64,000 nt of DNA from Oscheius sp. JU75. Lineage: Eukaryota > Nematoda > Chromadorea > Rhabditida > Rhabditidae. This document shows positions 35,206 through 46,755 of the stretch, one piece after another. Positions within the stretch are counted from its first letter, which is position 1, and each line of letters opens with the position of its first letter. Under the pieces are notes generated by a model. It saw only the letters and a list, made by a program, of their open reading frames with translations. It did no database searches and was not told the origin of the DNA. Both the position numbers and the translations under genes were made by a program. The stretch covers positions 2,356,001 to 2,420,000 of the forward strand of contig JASJZC010000001.1 in NCBI GenBank assembly GCA_037178855.1, written 5' to 3'.

Positions 35206-36142
35206 ATGGAACTGATCTCAGCAATTCAATATGGGCATCAGTATACTTTTGTCTTTTCGCAGAAGCCTAACGATTCTCACATTTTGGAGCTGTATTTCAC
35301 AGCCGTGTCAAGAGATGACTTTAAGAATTCGATGAAGAAGATGGCTCAGATCGACCAGGTACATTTTCATATTTTATTTCTAACATCTTTTACAGAATGC
35401 ACCAAGTGTTCCGGTTCAAGTTCCTTGTCAGACGTACACATAACAGATCAATCCTGAATTGACTGAGATCGAATGGAGGCAGTACGAGGACAAGAAAAGA
35501 AAACCCCAGCAGGTTATTTGCATCTATTTGACAAAAGACTTCGGAGCTCTTAGTATTCTTGCTTAATAAGGACGATCTCATTAAAATGAAGACTCTGGAT
35601 GCTGAATGGCCACAATTGCGGCAGTTCCTTGACTCCTGTCCAAAGCCAGCATGCCTTGGAAGAATGTAAACAGCTTTATTTTAAAAATTAACTTTCAGTC
35701 AGCCACAATGGCTTGAGCTTCGATTTTCGGCTGCTCTACAGTGAACTGCTCAGATGACATCTTCTCGAGGGTAAGGCTATCCCCCATGGGGCAGGCATTT
35801 GATTTGTTTCATATTCACAGCCATTTTTTCAAATTTTTTTTCGCTGATACTCTCATAAAGGTTCCGAACATCGAGAACTCGTTGAAGCTAAGACTTCAAC
35901 TTGCCCTCGCCAAGAACGTAGGAGCAAATAACCATCCGTTGAACCTCTTGGAGAGAAAGCAATGGCCTGTTGCACTATTTAAAAGGTTCAATGAAAGTGG
36001 TTTCGAGTAACCTTCGAAATGTAGATATTTTGTTTCCAGACAATCTTCTTCTGGTGTGGGGAAATTCGCCCTAAGCTTAAAGACAAACACTCTGCCGAAA
36101 CTCTACGAGATGATTAGATGTTACGATGTGGTGTTACAATAA
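35206..36142 (+). CDS. Unknown protein, possible relative of the neighbouring GTPase-like domain
   Basis: Six exons keep phase: 35206-35358, 35447-35512, 35547-35665, 35699-35740, 35821-36006, 36040-36142; 222 aa. Some acceptors are weak (CGGAG, CACAG), so the model is tentative. The segment LLVFLLNKDDLIKMKT resembles the G4 (NKxD) region of GTPases and the equivalent PILLLNKCDLVDRK of the kinase gene 2.5 kb downstream. There is no kinase domain. The stop codon overlaps AATAAA. It could be a truncated, diverged member of the kinase-GTPase family, or unrelated. Confidence 0.45.
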
Positions 36143-36539
36143 AATTGAAACTACAGACTATTGGTGGAAATGGCTCTTTCCACAGAGCCCTGGTTGACTG
36201 TGAGGCGCTACTTCGAATCACTTCACTACGGTGAGGAGATCCTAGAATATCAGGACTTTTCAGCTGCTGAAACTTTCTTCTGAACCTTTTTTGTATTATA
36301 CTCTTTGTGATATAGCACACTGAATTAGCATTACAAAAATCTAAATCCGATTGTATCATGTTCTTTTCGCAAATTTCATTGTGGAAATAAAAATGATCTT
36401 TTAAACTATCAGCCTAATAGCCGCTCTTCTGACACATTTGTTTGCCTGTTCTATTCCCCACGGTCATTGATTTTTTACCTGAGCACCTGCGAGACACTGA
36501 CCACACCTGCTTCTCGCCAGCATTTGCATCTTTTACGCA

Positions 36540-39058
36540 ATGACAAAAAAACCACCAGAATCTGGTTTGTATTTACATTTTCTCAATGTACTCCGTTTTA
36601 GAGATTGAGGAATACACCCTTGATGATTTTGACTACAAGATACATGTGGGAAGCGGAGAGTTTGCATATGTGTATGCAGTTAACTCCAGAAGACTCGGGT
36701 AAAACAATTGAAAGTTGTTATGTTCCAGTTTTAGAAAAGTGGCTATCAAATGTTATAAAACTCCAGAGAAAAAGCAAGATATGCAGGAAGTACAGATATT
36801 GTTAAAAGTGAGCAGCAATTCTCTTTTTTCGATTATTTCTTTTAGAACTCAAGACACCCGAACATTATACGACTGTTCGGAATCATTGTCGAAAAGGATG
36901 ATCGTATTCATTGTTGGGGATACGTGACTGAGCTGATGCACTCCAGCTTATCAAAATGTGAGTTTTTTTTTGTTTAGATCGTGTTTAGATTCTGAAGTTC
37001 AGGCATACATGATCTTAATTTTTCTTATAATTACCTTCGAGCATACACCTGGATCGAGCAAATTGCTTGTGGACTGGAATACTTACACGGCAAGGAGATA
37101 ATTCATCGCGACATCAAACCATTAAAGTTATTCTGTTTTTTTTTTCAAATATGATCTATCATGTTCCAGCATACTTCTCGATGTATCATACGAAAAAGTT
37201 CGACTGTGCGATTTTGGAATCGCTCGACAATACTCTTTTGGCACAATGACCGGCGGGTACCCCAGAACGCTCTCCTCTATGGAACAATTATTTGTAGCAT
37301 GGGAACACTTTCCTACATGGCTCCCGAAAACTTGAACAGCAGGAAATATGACTATTCTACCGATATCTATTCGTTGACTATAACGTCGTGGGAAATTTTT
37401 TACAGACGGTTTTTATATAGATGTCTGTTTGCACCACGTTAAATTTCAGGAAGCCTTACTATCATTTACAATATGAGGTTATGAAGTTATTAGAGGCTAT
37501 TACCAATGGTGCTCGACCAGTTGTTGACGCTAAATTGGATATTGACTTACAAAATTTCATTAAAAGGTTTGCACTAGTAGTCAAAGTTAAAAAGTAATCC
37601 GAGAAGTAGTCGATCAACTGCCATCTGAACCACGGTTTTAATGACCAAAGAGAGGCTGAGATAGAATAATACTTATTAATAGTTCATATAACAGGGCAGT
37701 ATCATAAACAACCGGTGCGAAAGCGACCTCACACTGATCTTTCTCCCTCAAGAAAGTACTAGACAGCGACTTCACTCCGGCATCGACAAAAGACAAAATT
37801 GCAAACAATGTATTTTAGAGGATGGAAAAGCGAATCTTCCAAGCGACCAAGTATTAATGATTTTATGGAGTTTGTCAAGAGGAAACTAGGGGAATCAAGT
37901 GCTACAGAAAACATTACATTTCAGTGGGTTCCTTATACTTCCTATATAGATTTTACAGTGCAACAATTGATAAACCAGAATCTGTTACTGTTGCTAATGT
38001 AATCGCAGTACCGACATCTTCTAACGGCAAAAATAAGCATCCACCAACTCAAAAAACATCTCCGAATCCCCAAACATCAGATCAGCAAGTCAATCAGGAC
38101 TTTATCATCCACAACATCGAATTGATTGACAAAGTTATCAGTCGCTTTCTGAGACGAATGTCGGCAACTCAAATACGGGACTTTCAGCAGAAATTGGATA
38201 ATCTGAGCCTTGAAGAAAACACTCTAATTATTGCTCCAATTAATTTCTCCGAACAGAACAAGGAGACTCTAAGAAAATGGGCGGAGAAAAATGTGTCTGG
38301 TCATCATCGTGAGATCTCGGTGGCAAAAGGCGATTTACTGCTTTTAAAGAATTTCAAGACCTCCAACTTTACGAATACTCTGAAGAAGTTATTTTCTATG
38401 CCCACACTTCAAACGCCTATTCCTTCCTATCCGTCGGGCAAGCAGCTAAATCCGCCAAAGGAGGTCGGAATTTTGATAGCCGGTGATCATCGAATCAACT
38501 TGAAAACCTTTATTTCACATGCCATTGCCATATACAGTCGTAAAATCTTGGGGCGCTTGAGGGAATCCGTGGAAAAGACTCAGTTTCCACTGGACGGATA
38601 CATGAATTCCTTTTTTCTGGCCAAGGGCGGCAAAGGATCATTGAGTGAACGTTTTAATGAGACGCGCAGCGAATTGAAACAGATTAAAACCGGCTGTCTT
38701 TTCTTCTACGTGGATACTGGTACTAATCAGGATGTTCTCACAATACTCGAATCTGAGCCGATTGGAAGCCTCATACTTGTTGCAGTTTGCGAAGAAAGCT
38801 GCTCTGTACAGGTACCTAGTTCTGTCATTTCCATCTAAAATTGCATTGAGATTCAAAAAAAGGTAGTGGAATTGTACGGTGCTAAAGTACTAAAATGTCC
38901 GATTCTGTTGTTAAACAAGTGTGATCTCGTTGATAGAAAGGTATGTTTAAATATCTGATTACTAAAGGAAATAAATTTAGGAGACAGAACATCTTGAAGC
39001 TGTCACCAAAGTTATTGAAGCCTGTATTAGCAAAGCAGCTGCTCTCGGTAGTAAATGA
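36540..39058 (+). CDS. Protein kinase fused to degenerate GTPase-like domain (copy 1)
   Basis: Twelve exons: 36540-36564, 36602-36698, 36729-36807, 36846-36957, 37003-37126, 37170-37256, 37298-37408, 37450-37566, 37819-37923, 37950-38811, 38863-38940, 38981-39058; 624 aa. Kinase domain about residues 15-280: glycine loop GSGEFAYVYAV, ATP lysine in VAIKCY, catalytic HRDIKP, DFGIAR, GTLSYMAPEN, DIYSLTITSWEIF. All catalytic residues are present, so it should be active; the sequence looks most like tyrosine-kinase-like (TKL) Ser/Thr kinases. A helical linker follows. The C-terminal third has a P-loop-like GDHRINLKT (the usual GKS/T Gly is missing), a switch-like GSLSERFNET and NKCD (G4). No membrane segment. 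Function unknown; a signalling role is inferred. Confidence 0.8.
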
Positions 39059-39733
39059 TCTCTACTTCATTATTATTGCTTTGGCGTTAGAAGTTGTGAG
39101 GAAATATTTATTCGCAATTGTTTTCAATGCCAGTCTTTGTGTGGTGGAAATGAGTTGTTGTTGCTTTCCGCTAAGGAAAATCCTGCAATATTTTTGCAAC
39201 TACACGAAACAGTTCTTATGTTACAAAACCTAACATTCAATTTATTGTTAGTCGAACCCATACAAGTCAGTGTCTAAACAAAACTAGCAATCATCAATGA
39301 CTTTTAAAAGGAAGCGAATCCTGACGGCTACAAACGCCTAACTACAAAGGCTGACTATTGCTCAGAGAAAAGTGAAACGAAAGGTGCTGGGAATTAAAAT
39401 TCTCGATAGAAGACAAAGTGACTGGATTCACCGTCGAAAACGTTTGAAAATTTTTTGTTCCTACTACATGGATGCGGCAGGCTAGAGAAGAAGGCAAATA
39501 GTAGCTTGAACTATGGGAGTGGCAAGGGAACTCTGATCTGTTAGATACTCCTTTAATTCCGTCAATGATTCGTACCTCAACCATTCTATGTATTTACCAC
39601 TCTTTAAAAACAAACGCGATCAGCCCTGCGGGCGTACTTCTCTCCTCTGCCTGTTTTTCCCCGCGGCCATTGATTTTTATTTGTCCACATGTGAGACACT
39701 GAATAGGCTCCTTCCCCGTTTTTTTTAAAGACA

Positions 39734-42087
39734 ATGGGCGAAAAACCACCAGAAAAAGGTAAAAACACGTGTTATTCTCAAATTTTTGTTTCAGAAATTG
39801 ACGAGTTCAGAGAGGACGATTTTTCCGACCTCAAAATATTAGGAGAGGGAGGCCAAGCCTATGTGTATTCTGCGTACTCGACCAAATTTGGGCAAGAGCG
39901 TTAAAAGCAAACTATGAGACTCTTATTCAGAGATGTGGCATTAAAAATTTATACGAAGGCAGTGAGTAAAAAAGAAATGCAGGAGGTACAACTGTTGTTG
40001 AATGTGAGTCCCGTTTACATTTTCTATTTGGTTAATTTTTATTTTGTAGGCTTCCAAACATCCTAATATCATGCGCCTGTACGGAATCATGGTCAAAGAA
40101 GACGACGATGAAAGCTGTATAGGATATGTTATGGATCTGATGAACTCTAGTCTAGCAAAATAAGAGCTTTTGTTTCAGAAATATGATAACTGTAGCTTTC
40201 ATAGTAATTTTTAATAGTTTATCAGAATTATCAGTAATTGCTGAAGGTGAAATAGGTCCATCGTAAGAAACAACTGAGTACCACAGGCTTCAGGTATTCG
40301 CGACCCTTCGTTTTCATATAATTTCGTCCGAGCATACTCCTGGATCGAACAGACTGCCTATGCTTTGCAATATTTACACAGTAACAAAGTGCTTCATCGA
40401 GACATTAAGCCATCAAAGTCAGTAAATAGACTTCAGTTTCAAATCTATCCTTCCCAGTATTCTCGTAGATGAGTCGTGTAAAAGAATTCGTCTCTGCGAC
40501 TTTGGAGTAGCTCGTCCGTTTTCATCCGACACAGTTACGAGCTGGTTCATTCAGCCAACATTCTGAAAAGTACCAACTTGCAGCACGGGAACCGTCTATT
40601 ATATTGCTCCGGAAAATATCAATTATTCTAAATACGACCATGCGACCGATATCTATTCTTTAACTGTAACGGCGTGGGAAATATTTCATAGAAGGTTCAT
40701 TGACCAATTTTAAAATAGGAAGTTACAGAGTTCCTTTCGATCACCTGCCAGTCAGGGATTTTATGCCAGTGCTGATAGCCATTACACGTGGTGAACGTCC
40801 AGTTATAGATCCTCATTTTGATTCAGAACTGCAAGCTTTCATTGAGAGGTTAGTTAACACTGCTTCCACAATAATTTATTTTTAGGGGCTGGAATGAGAA
40901 TCCTCTCGAGCGGCCGAAGCTTTCCGATTTTATCGAACTAGTCAGAAGAAAACGATTGGAGCCAGGTGCTAAGATCTTGATTTCTTTACCGTGAGTTGAC
41001 TTCTTTTACCTTATACAGATATTTCAGAAGTACAAATGACATAGCGACACCTATTCTCGATGCTGATGTTACTGTGGTATCGGTAGCTTCTAACAACGAA
41101 CAATCGTGCCAACCCGTGAATCATGACTATATACTTCACAGAGTTAAGCTGACCTACAAAGTTATCAACCGCTTTTTGAGTCGGATGTCACCGGTTCAAA
41201 TACAAGCTTTTCGACGGAAGTTGGAAAATTCCCTGGATGATAAACCTATCATCCTCGCTCCGAGGGACTTCACCGAGGAAAGCCAAGGAAAACTGAACAA
41301 TTGGCTGAAGAGCAGGGAAGACTCCTACCCATTTCACGAAATCTCCGTAGCAGAGGGCGACATTCTAATTCTAACGAGCCCTAAATCTTCTCACGTGTGC
41401 AACTACTTCCAAGAAATTCCCTTCGGGAATCTTCAGCTCAAGGCTCCGAACTACCGTCTTGATGCACTGCCTCCAGAGAAGCAAATGGATCCACCAAAAG
41501 AACTAAACATCTTGATGACTGGTGACTCTCGTCTCGACTTAAAAAGCTTCTGTTCATGTTCCTTCGCTACATACAGCCGACAAGTTCTGGGACGGGAATC
41601 CGAGGATGAAACGCGACTTCCTCTGGACGGGATTATGAACTCTTTTTTTGTTGTCAAAGACGGTGAAGGGACATTGAGCCAGCGGTTTGCTGAGACTGTC
41701 GACGAATTGCTTGAAGTCGCGGTCGTCTGTCTTTTCATTTATATGGATTTCTGGAGGAATATGGAGCTGTTTGAAATACTCACTGCTGTTCAGATTGAAA
41801 AGATTATAATTGTTGGAGTCTGCGAGACGATCTACTTTGAGCAGGCACTTTTTCCTAATTATAGATCTAAAGTAGAATTTAGGCTCGTAAAAAACTTGCT
41901 ACGATATATGGAGAAAAGGCTACAAAGTCTCAAGTTCTGTTTTTGAAGAAAGCTGATCTTTTTGAGAAAAAGGTAATGAAAAAGTTCGATAATCAAACTA
42001 GAAATTAAGAACGCTGAACATCTTGAGGCTGTTGGCAAAGTTATCGACGAGTGCATTGACAGAGCCAGAAGATTTTTTTACTGTTAA
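39734..42087 (+). CDS. Protein kinase fused to GTPase-like domain (copy 2, doubtful splice sites)
   Basis: Tandem paralogue of 36540-39058 with the same exon order. It starts MGEKPPEK 3 nt after a TTTAAAG acceptor and ends RARRFFYC at 42087. Kinase motifs: GEGGQAYVYSA, DVALKIY, HRDIKPS, DFGVAR, GTVYYIAPEN, DIYSLTVTAWEIF. The C-terminal part has GDSRLDLKS and GTLSQRFAET; where copy 1 has NKCD this copy has KKAD. Two junctions work only as GC-AG introns (after TTTGG at about 39890, and after GAGCAG at about 41850). At about 40162 the donor expected from copy 1 (AAAAT/gtgag) reads AAAATaagag, with no GT. The gene may be losing function, or uses rare splice sites. Confidence 0.65.
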
Positions 42088-42192
42088 AGACCATTTGCTT
42101 GTTTCACACGGAAAAAAATTTAATTAAGATAATTCGACGTGCTGAAAACAGCTCAGGCATGTTTATTTACAATTGAATACCAACAGTGTATA

Positions 42193-42596
42193 TTAATATA
42201 AAACACAAACAAACAAGATGATAAGTACAGCGAGCAGGATGCCGAAAAGAAGGAAAGAAAGACACAAGCAGCATCCGCTTTGCTCCGGCGGCAATTTTGC
42301 ATCTTCTGAAATACAGATTTTAGCAAAAATAATCTAGAAATACCGCAAGCTGTTGAACAGTGACTTGACTCTCTTCTACAGTGATTAACAGGCGTACTGT
42401 ATATATTTTCAGGTGTATAGGTTGTCCAGGGTTGTGCATAGGCTGGGGGAGGAAAAACAGACCCCAATTCGATGTTCTGGATAGTAGGTGGAGAAGAAGA
42501 AGTGAAGCTATCGAGAAAGGAAGAAGGATAAGCGCCAGTTCCAATGGAGTAGGCTATTGGAGAAGCCGAAGGAACTGCTCCTTGGCCAATAATCAT
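42193..42596 (-). CDS. Small PPxY membrane protein
   Basis: Two exons: 42596-42398 and 42305-42193, 103 aa. The N-terminal 75 residues are Ser/Pro/Tyr-rich with FPPPAYAQP (a PPxY motif, the ligand of WW domains). The C-terminus is SGCCLCLSFLLFGI and further hydrophobic residues: a single membrane helix headed by cysteines that could be palmitoylated. No signal peptide, so a tail-anchored topology with the PPxY part in the cytosol is likely. A TATAAAAG box lies 31 nt upstream. Similar proteins are at 51012, 59982 and 63079. Proteins of this plan can recruit Nedd4-type ubiquitin ligases; that is inference. Confidence 0.65.
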
Positions 42597-42626
42597 TTTG
42601 GATTCATGAGACCAGGAAATCAAGGG

Positions 42627-42634
42627 CTTTTATA
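42627..42634 (-). promoter_or_regulatory. TATA box
   Basis: CTATAAAAGCCC on the minus strand, 31 nt before the start codon at 42596. Confidence 0.5.
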
Positions 42635-42894
42635 GGTTGAACTGATAAGGAGGACTGTTCCTGTGACGTAAAATAGGGACGGAACAGGTGGTCTTTCCAT
42701 GAGAACGGGAACAGTATGAGAAAGTGACGAGAGTAATTGGTCAGAAACCATGTGGGTGTTATTTTTAAATTTGATGATTAATAGAAAGGAGGAACGAGGA
42801 TCAGATACTGGTCGGAACAGGCAAAATTCTGCAGCTTTTTCAAGGATCCCAAAGATTCATTACAAACAGAGATATGTACAAACACACAATATTT

Positions 42895-43532
42895 TTATCG
42901 TCCTTGTGGATTAGCTCCGGTCAGACTGTAGTCGATATCATCATAATTCGGACCTCCTTGAACTACTGGAGCTGCTCTAGCTGCTGGTTTGGGTGCTGGA
43001 GCTGGCGCAGGTTTGTTGCTCGGCAGCTTAAAATTTATATATTTATTAAATTTCAAACTGCAAGCTTACCGGCTCGTCGTAGTCAGAAGCGTCGGGAACT
43101 GGGGCAGGAGCTGGTCCTGGTCCTGGTCGATTAACAGCCACTGGTGCTGGAGCCGGTGCGGGTGGTTTTATGAAGCTTTGGAAGACTTGTGGCTGGATAA
43201 ATTGTGGTGCAGCTTTGAAAACTTGCTGGAAAGCAGGGTTCTGGAAGGCAGGAGCTACTTGTTGGAAAATTTGCTGAATTTTATATTATGAAAGAAAGTT
43301 TAGATCACTTACTCCAAAGCCCCCTCCTCCACCGCCGCCACCGAACAGACCACCCAGTCCGGAGAGAAAGTCTTGACCCTGAAAGCTTAACCTTTAGCCT
43401 CCGAACAGTGACAAAATTGTATTGCCAGTTTACGCGCACGGTCTCGCAGTACAGACTTTATTCAACACAATAATGCATACGACTCACCTCAGAAAATCCA
43501 ACGAATATGGCTAAGACTAGAAATAGTTGCAT
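42895..43532 (-). CDS. Secreted Gly/Pro/Ala-rich protein
   Basis: Four exons: 43532-43488, 43378-43313, 43273-43070, 43026-42895, all phase 0; 148 aa. Signal peptide (MQLFLVLAIFVGFSEG), then QDFLSGLGGLFGGGG, FGQIFQQVAPAFQ, proline-alanine repeats (KPPAPAPAPV, PGPGPAPAPVP), DASDYDEP and YDDIDYS. It is a larger paralogue of the protein at 16248-16557 (QDF start, FGQ-F, PAPAP, DYD). Expected to be extracellular, perhaps in the cuticle or another matrix; tyrosines could crosslink. No named family recognised. Confidence 0.75.
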
Positions 43533-43720
43533 TTTGTGGTGACAAGAGTGTTCTCAAGCGCCCGTGTCCCCCAAAACGAAAGTGGCAAACTGGTCTCCAA
43601 GTCACTAGCAGCATGTGTAATCACACATTTTTCGTTGTGTTCTCGGGTCCACATTGGACTATTTCCCACTGGATAGTGTCAGCTGTACTAAAAACGTGTC
43701 TTCTGACTCATGACTCCCTT

Positions 43721-44105
43721 TTATTCCTTCCGCTTCTGTTGATGCTGCACGGCATGAAATTGTTTCACTGACGGTTCTTCCAGAAGACGGCTGTTCTCTT
43801 TCAGCTGCTTCGTCGCGAAGTACTCCTTACTCATGACGCCGTCAAATTCGCAGCTCTCTCCAATCGCGTCAAGAACCTGTTCCGGACTTCTGACAGTTCT
43901 GGCAGATTAAAGATGTTGACAGCAATCATCAGCTCCAGATAGTCCTTGGTCATCTCCTCCAATTTAGCTTCGACCGATTTTGCCTTCAGAGACTGAAAGA
44001 ACACGTCCGCGTCGTCGTTTTGTCGGAAACGAAGATTAAAGGCTTCAAACCTTTTACAGAACAACGACTTCTTTGATCCAAACAGCTTCGCGAGCGCCTC
44101 GACAG
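43721..44105 (-). pseudogene. LTR retrotransposon gag fragment, frameshifted
   Basis: The minus strand reads a gag-like helical segment from about 44105 (LFGSKKSLFCKRFEAF) through EEMTKDYLELMIAVNIF to SEVRNRF near 43880. Similarity then continues in another frame (AIGESCEFDG) to a stop at 43721. The frame change and the lack of flanking pol genes mark this as a relic. The pattern (size, helix-rich, KSLFxRRFE) fits the gag of nematode Ty3/gypsy- or Pao-type elements; assignment is from memory of the fold, not from a search. Confidence 0.5.
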
Positions 44106-44253
44106 CTTATGTTAAAAAATTTTGTTTCCCACCAATTTATAATGTAATCACTCGATAAGGAAGCCTGAAACAAACCAGTAGAATAACGAGACAGTGACAG
44201 TGGCTCCTTACATAAATGAATGGCTTAGCTCGATAAAACAGATTAAAAGTTTA

Positions 44254-45694
44254 TTAGCGGACAACTTGAGGTAAGTTAGCGATGCTGAGACGAACCGCCG
44301 CAAGAGAACTGCCTCTTCTTGGACCGCTTTGGTTCAGGATACTTGATTTTCGGTCCATAAAGTTCTGAAATTGGGAAATAAGAACACATTGTCTCTCTTT
44401 TGCCTGTATCTTTGTCTCTGTCTCTCTGTATGCCCATTCCTCTGCTCACCGGATTCATCATGTTTATAACTTTCGTTCTGCGAATCCCCAGCAAGTTCAT
44501 CATTTCGTCCCGCAATCGATTGTTAAGAAATACAAAACACCACGGATTTACATAGCTCAGTTCACTTGTAATGATCGGATAGTACTCTCTTATGTGGTTG
44601 AGAGTGTGAGTATAATCCTAAATTAATCTGTAAAGAACAGTTCTTTAGACTCTAACCTCTTTAACTAGAAGAATGTAGAACTGAATAGAATGATAAGCTA
44701 AGCAGTTCATCATCGCAAAGATTTGAACAAACACCTGGACGGAGAGACGAAATTCTCTGGTTTTCCTGGAAAGGATCATGCAAGAAACGAGAAAAAAACA
44801 ATACCTGAAACTAAGAAAAACGTCAATCTTTCTCGAACTTTTCCGATAAATGGCTCCCACCACAGCCAGGTAGCAGAGTCCAGAGACTGCAGAGTTGAAG
44901 ATGAGAGTTAAACAGGCGATTCCAGAGGACAACTGAAATCAGAGACTCGAATCCCTGGCACTTCTGACTCACTCCCAGTTGCATAGGACTGACTTCCATT
45001 CCGGCAGTCTCGGGATCGAACCATTTGTCAAAATTGATAGTAACCGGTAGCATGATTACAAAGGTAGGTCCCCAATGAATCAGAAGGATCGTGTAGAGAG
45101 GCTGCTGTTTATATGCCTAAGGCTTTCTGAGCAGTGGTCTTTGATCTGAACTTACGTCGTTTGTGATGTCTTTCACAAAGACTAGATATCTCTGAATGCT
45201 GAAAAGCATGATCCCGTTTGACCGAAGAACCAGAAAGAAGTAAATGTTGTTGTAGGCTAAAGGAGCTGCCCAGGCACTGTTGGCTAGGAAAAATGGATTC
45301 AAGGTGTTAAGACTTTGGAGAACGTTGGTGAAGAAGTATACAATTATGGCTAGCAGGTCGGCGAATCCCTGAAGAGTATCGAGTACTCACAGAAAGACAG
45401 AGTGACAGGGTGACAGAGAGACAAAGATACTCCTACCTGAGATATTATCAAGTTGTAGAAAACATCATTAAGCCGTCTAGTAGCCATGATAGCGTTACCC
45501 GCACTGACTGAAGGCTTCCTAACAAAAATAGTCACAATAATGAGCAAATAAAGTGGCAATGACGGTGCACTAACACCCACGAAGAACCAATACTGCCATC
45601 GCATCTCGTTGAAAATGGTAGCGTTCATTCTTCTTGGAGCCTGGGTGGTAGGAAAGACTGATTCGTTGGCAGAATCCAACACGGATAAGTTCAT
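44254..45694 (-). CDS. Seven-helix G-protein-coupled receptor, nematode chemoreceptor type
   Basis: Seven exons: 45694-45437, 45368-45156, 45116-44973, 44932-44805, 44765-44657, 44617-44450, 44364-44254; 376 aa. Asn-X-Ser/Thr sites (NLSV, NESV, NATI) precede the first helix (YWFFVGVSAPSLPLYLLI). Further hydrophobic segments follow in the order and spacing of seven helices, with SNGIMLFSIQRYLVF after helix 3 and NPWCFVFLNNRLRDE at the end of helix 7. The tail is basic/serine-rich. It resembles nematode serpentine receptors of the Srg/Srx/Srv kind, but I cannot assign the family. The ligand is unknown. The stop codon overlaps AATAAA (TAATAAAC). Confidence 0.8.
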
Positions 45695-46755
45695 CAGAAC
45701 TTAATAAACGAAAGGGCTGACGCCCTGCGGAAACAGACAATTTCCGGATGGGATCTCCCCTTTCTGTCGTCATGATCAGACTCCGCTCTGCTACTGCTCG
45801 AACAGAGGGGAAGGGACTGCGTCAATCGGGTAGGAGCTAAAGTGGGGGCTTCTATTATTGGGCTAGCTTGTTTTGAATTGTACTACGATCATGTAGAGAT
45901 CATTATGATTGTCTCTCTAACTCTCTGTTTCAGCCCGAAACTAGACCAACCCGGTTGCCACCCATATCATTCACCTTGCCGGAAATTGAATTTCTTCATA
46001 GAAACAGCCGCCGCGAACCAACATTTCTTGTCCTAGCGTAGATTGTATGCACTCCTTGGCCCCTTTCCAATGCCGATTGAACAACTTAATTATTGAGCTT
46101 TCAGATCCCATAACTGGATTTCACGTTTTGGTATTTGTCACAAGCTCAATGTAGATGCTGTTTACAAGGAGCATGCCGTATACTGGAACTTACAAGTTGC
46201 ACCTCTGGACAATTTATGTGGTCATGACGGCAAGCTCGTAATGTTGAGGGAAGAAGATCTGAGGGAAGGCGAATTGTGAGATTGAGAGCCATTAATCTAT
46301 TCAGTTTGTAAGTGGAGATCTGCTTACGTAGGAGATAACATTAACTTCGGTCTAATTTATTCAGAAAACAATGGGAACATCTACTTAGCCTCTGGCGAAG
46401 AAAGTTAGCACAATCGTAATTACGAATTAATGTGCCGAAGTAACACCGATTGACTTTAAAAGTTTGGTAGTAATGAAACAGGGGTCGCAGGTCAGGGTGA
46501 TTCGTGTAACTTTGTAGTATCACGGTCAGTTGCCCTCCCAATTGCTGTACCTGTATTTTGTTCGACTCATGTAAGTATAACATAATGGAGATTGAAGAAC
46601 ATTCTCTCTCTTGCTGATTCATCCTATCGAAACCCTATCGATTTCTCTCAACTTTTTCGCTTCCCTGGACGCGGTCCAAAGCCCTCAAAAGCAAAGCTAG
46701 AAATATATAAGGCCATGACTCCACCACCCCTAATCATTCTCTCTTCTGTTATCCA
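45695..46755. other. Intergenic region
   Basis: No phase-consistent gene found. Divergent promoters of the receptor gene (minus) and coiled-coil gene (plus) must lie here. Confidence 0.4.
46704..46711 (+). promoter_or_regulatory. TATA box of coiled-coil gene
   Basis: TATATAAGG lies about 50 nt upstream of the start codon at 46756, with no good trans-splice acceptor between, so this gene probably has its own capped 5' end. Confidence 0.5.

Noticed and set aside
35380..35450. Exon starting at the earlier acceptor (35395) of the 35.2-kb gene
   Set aside because: It meets TAA in frame after 15 codons; the later acceptor at 35446 keeps the frame.
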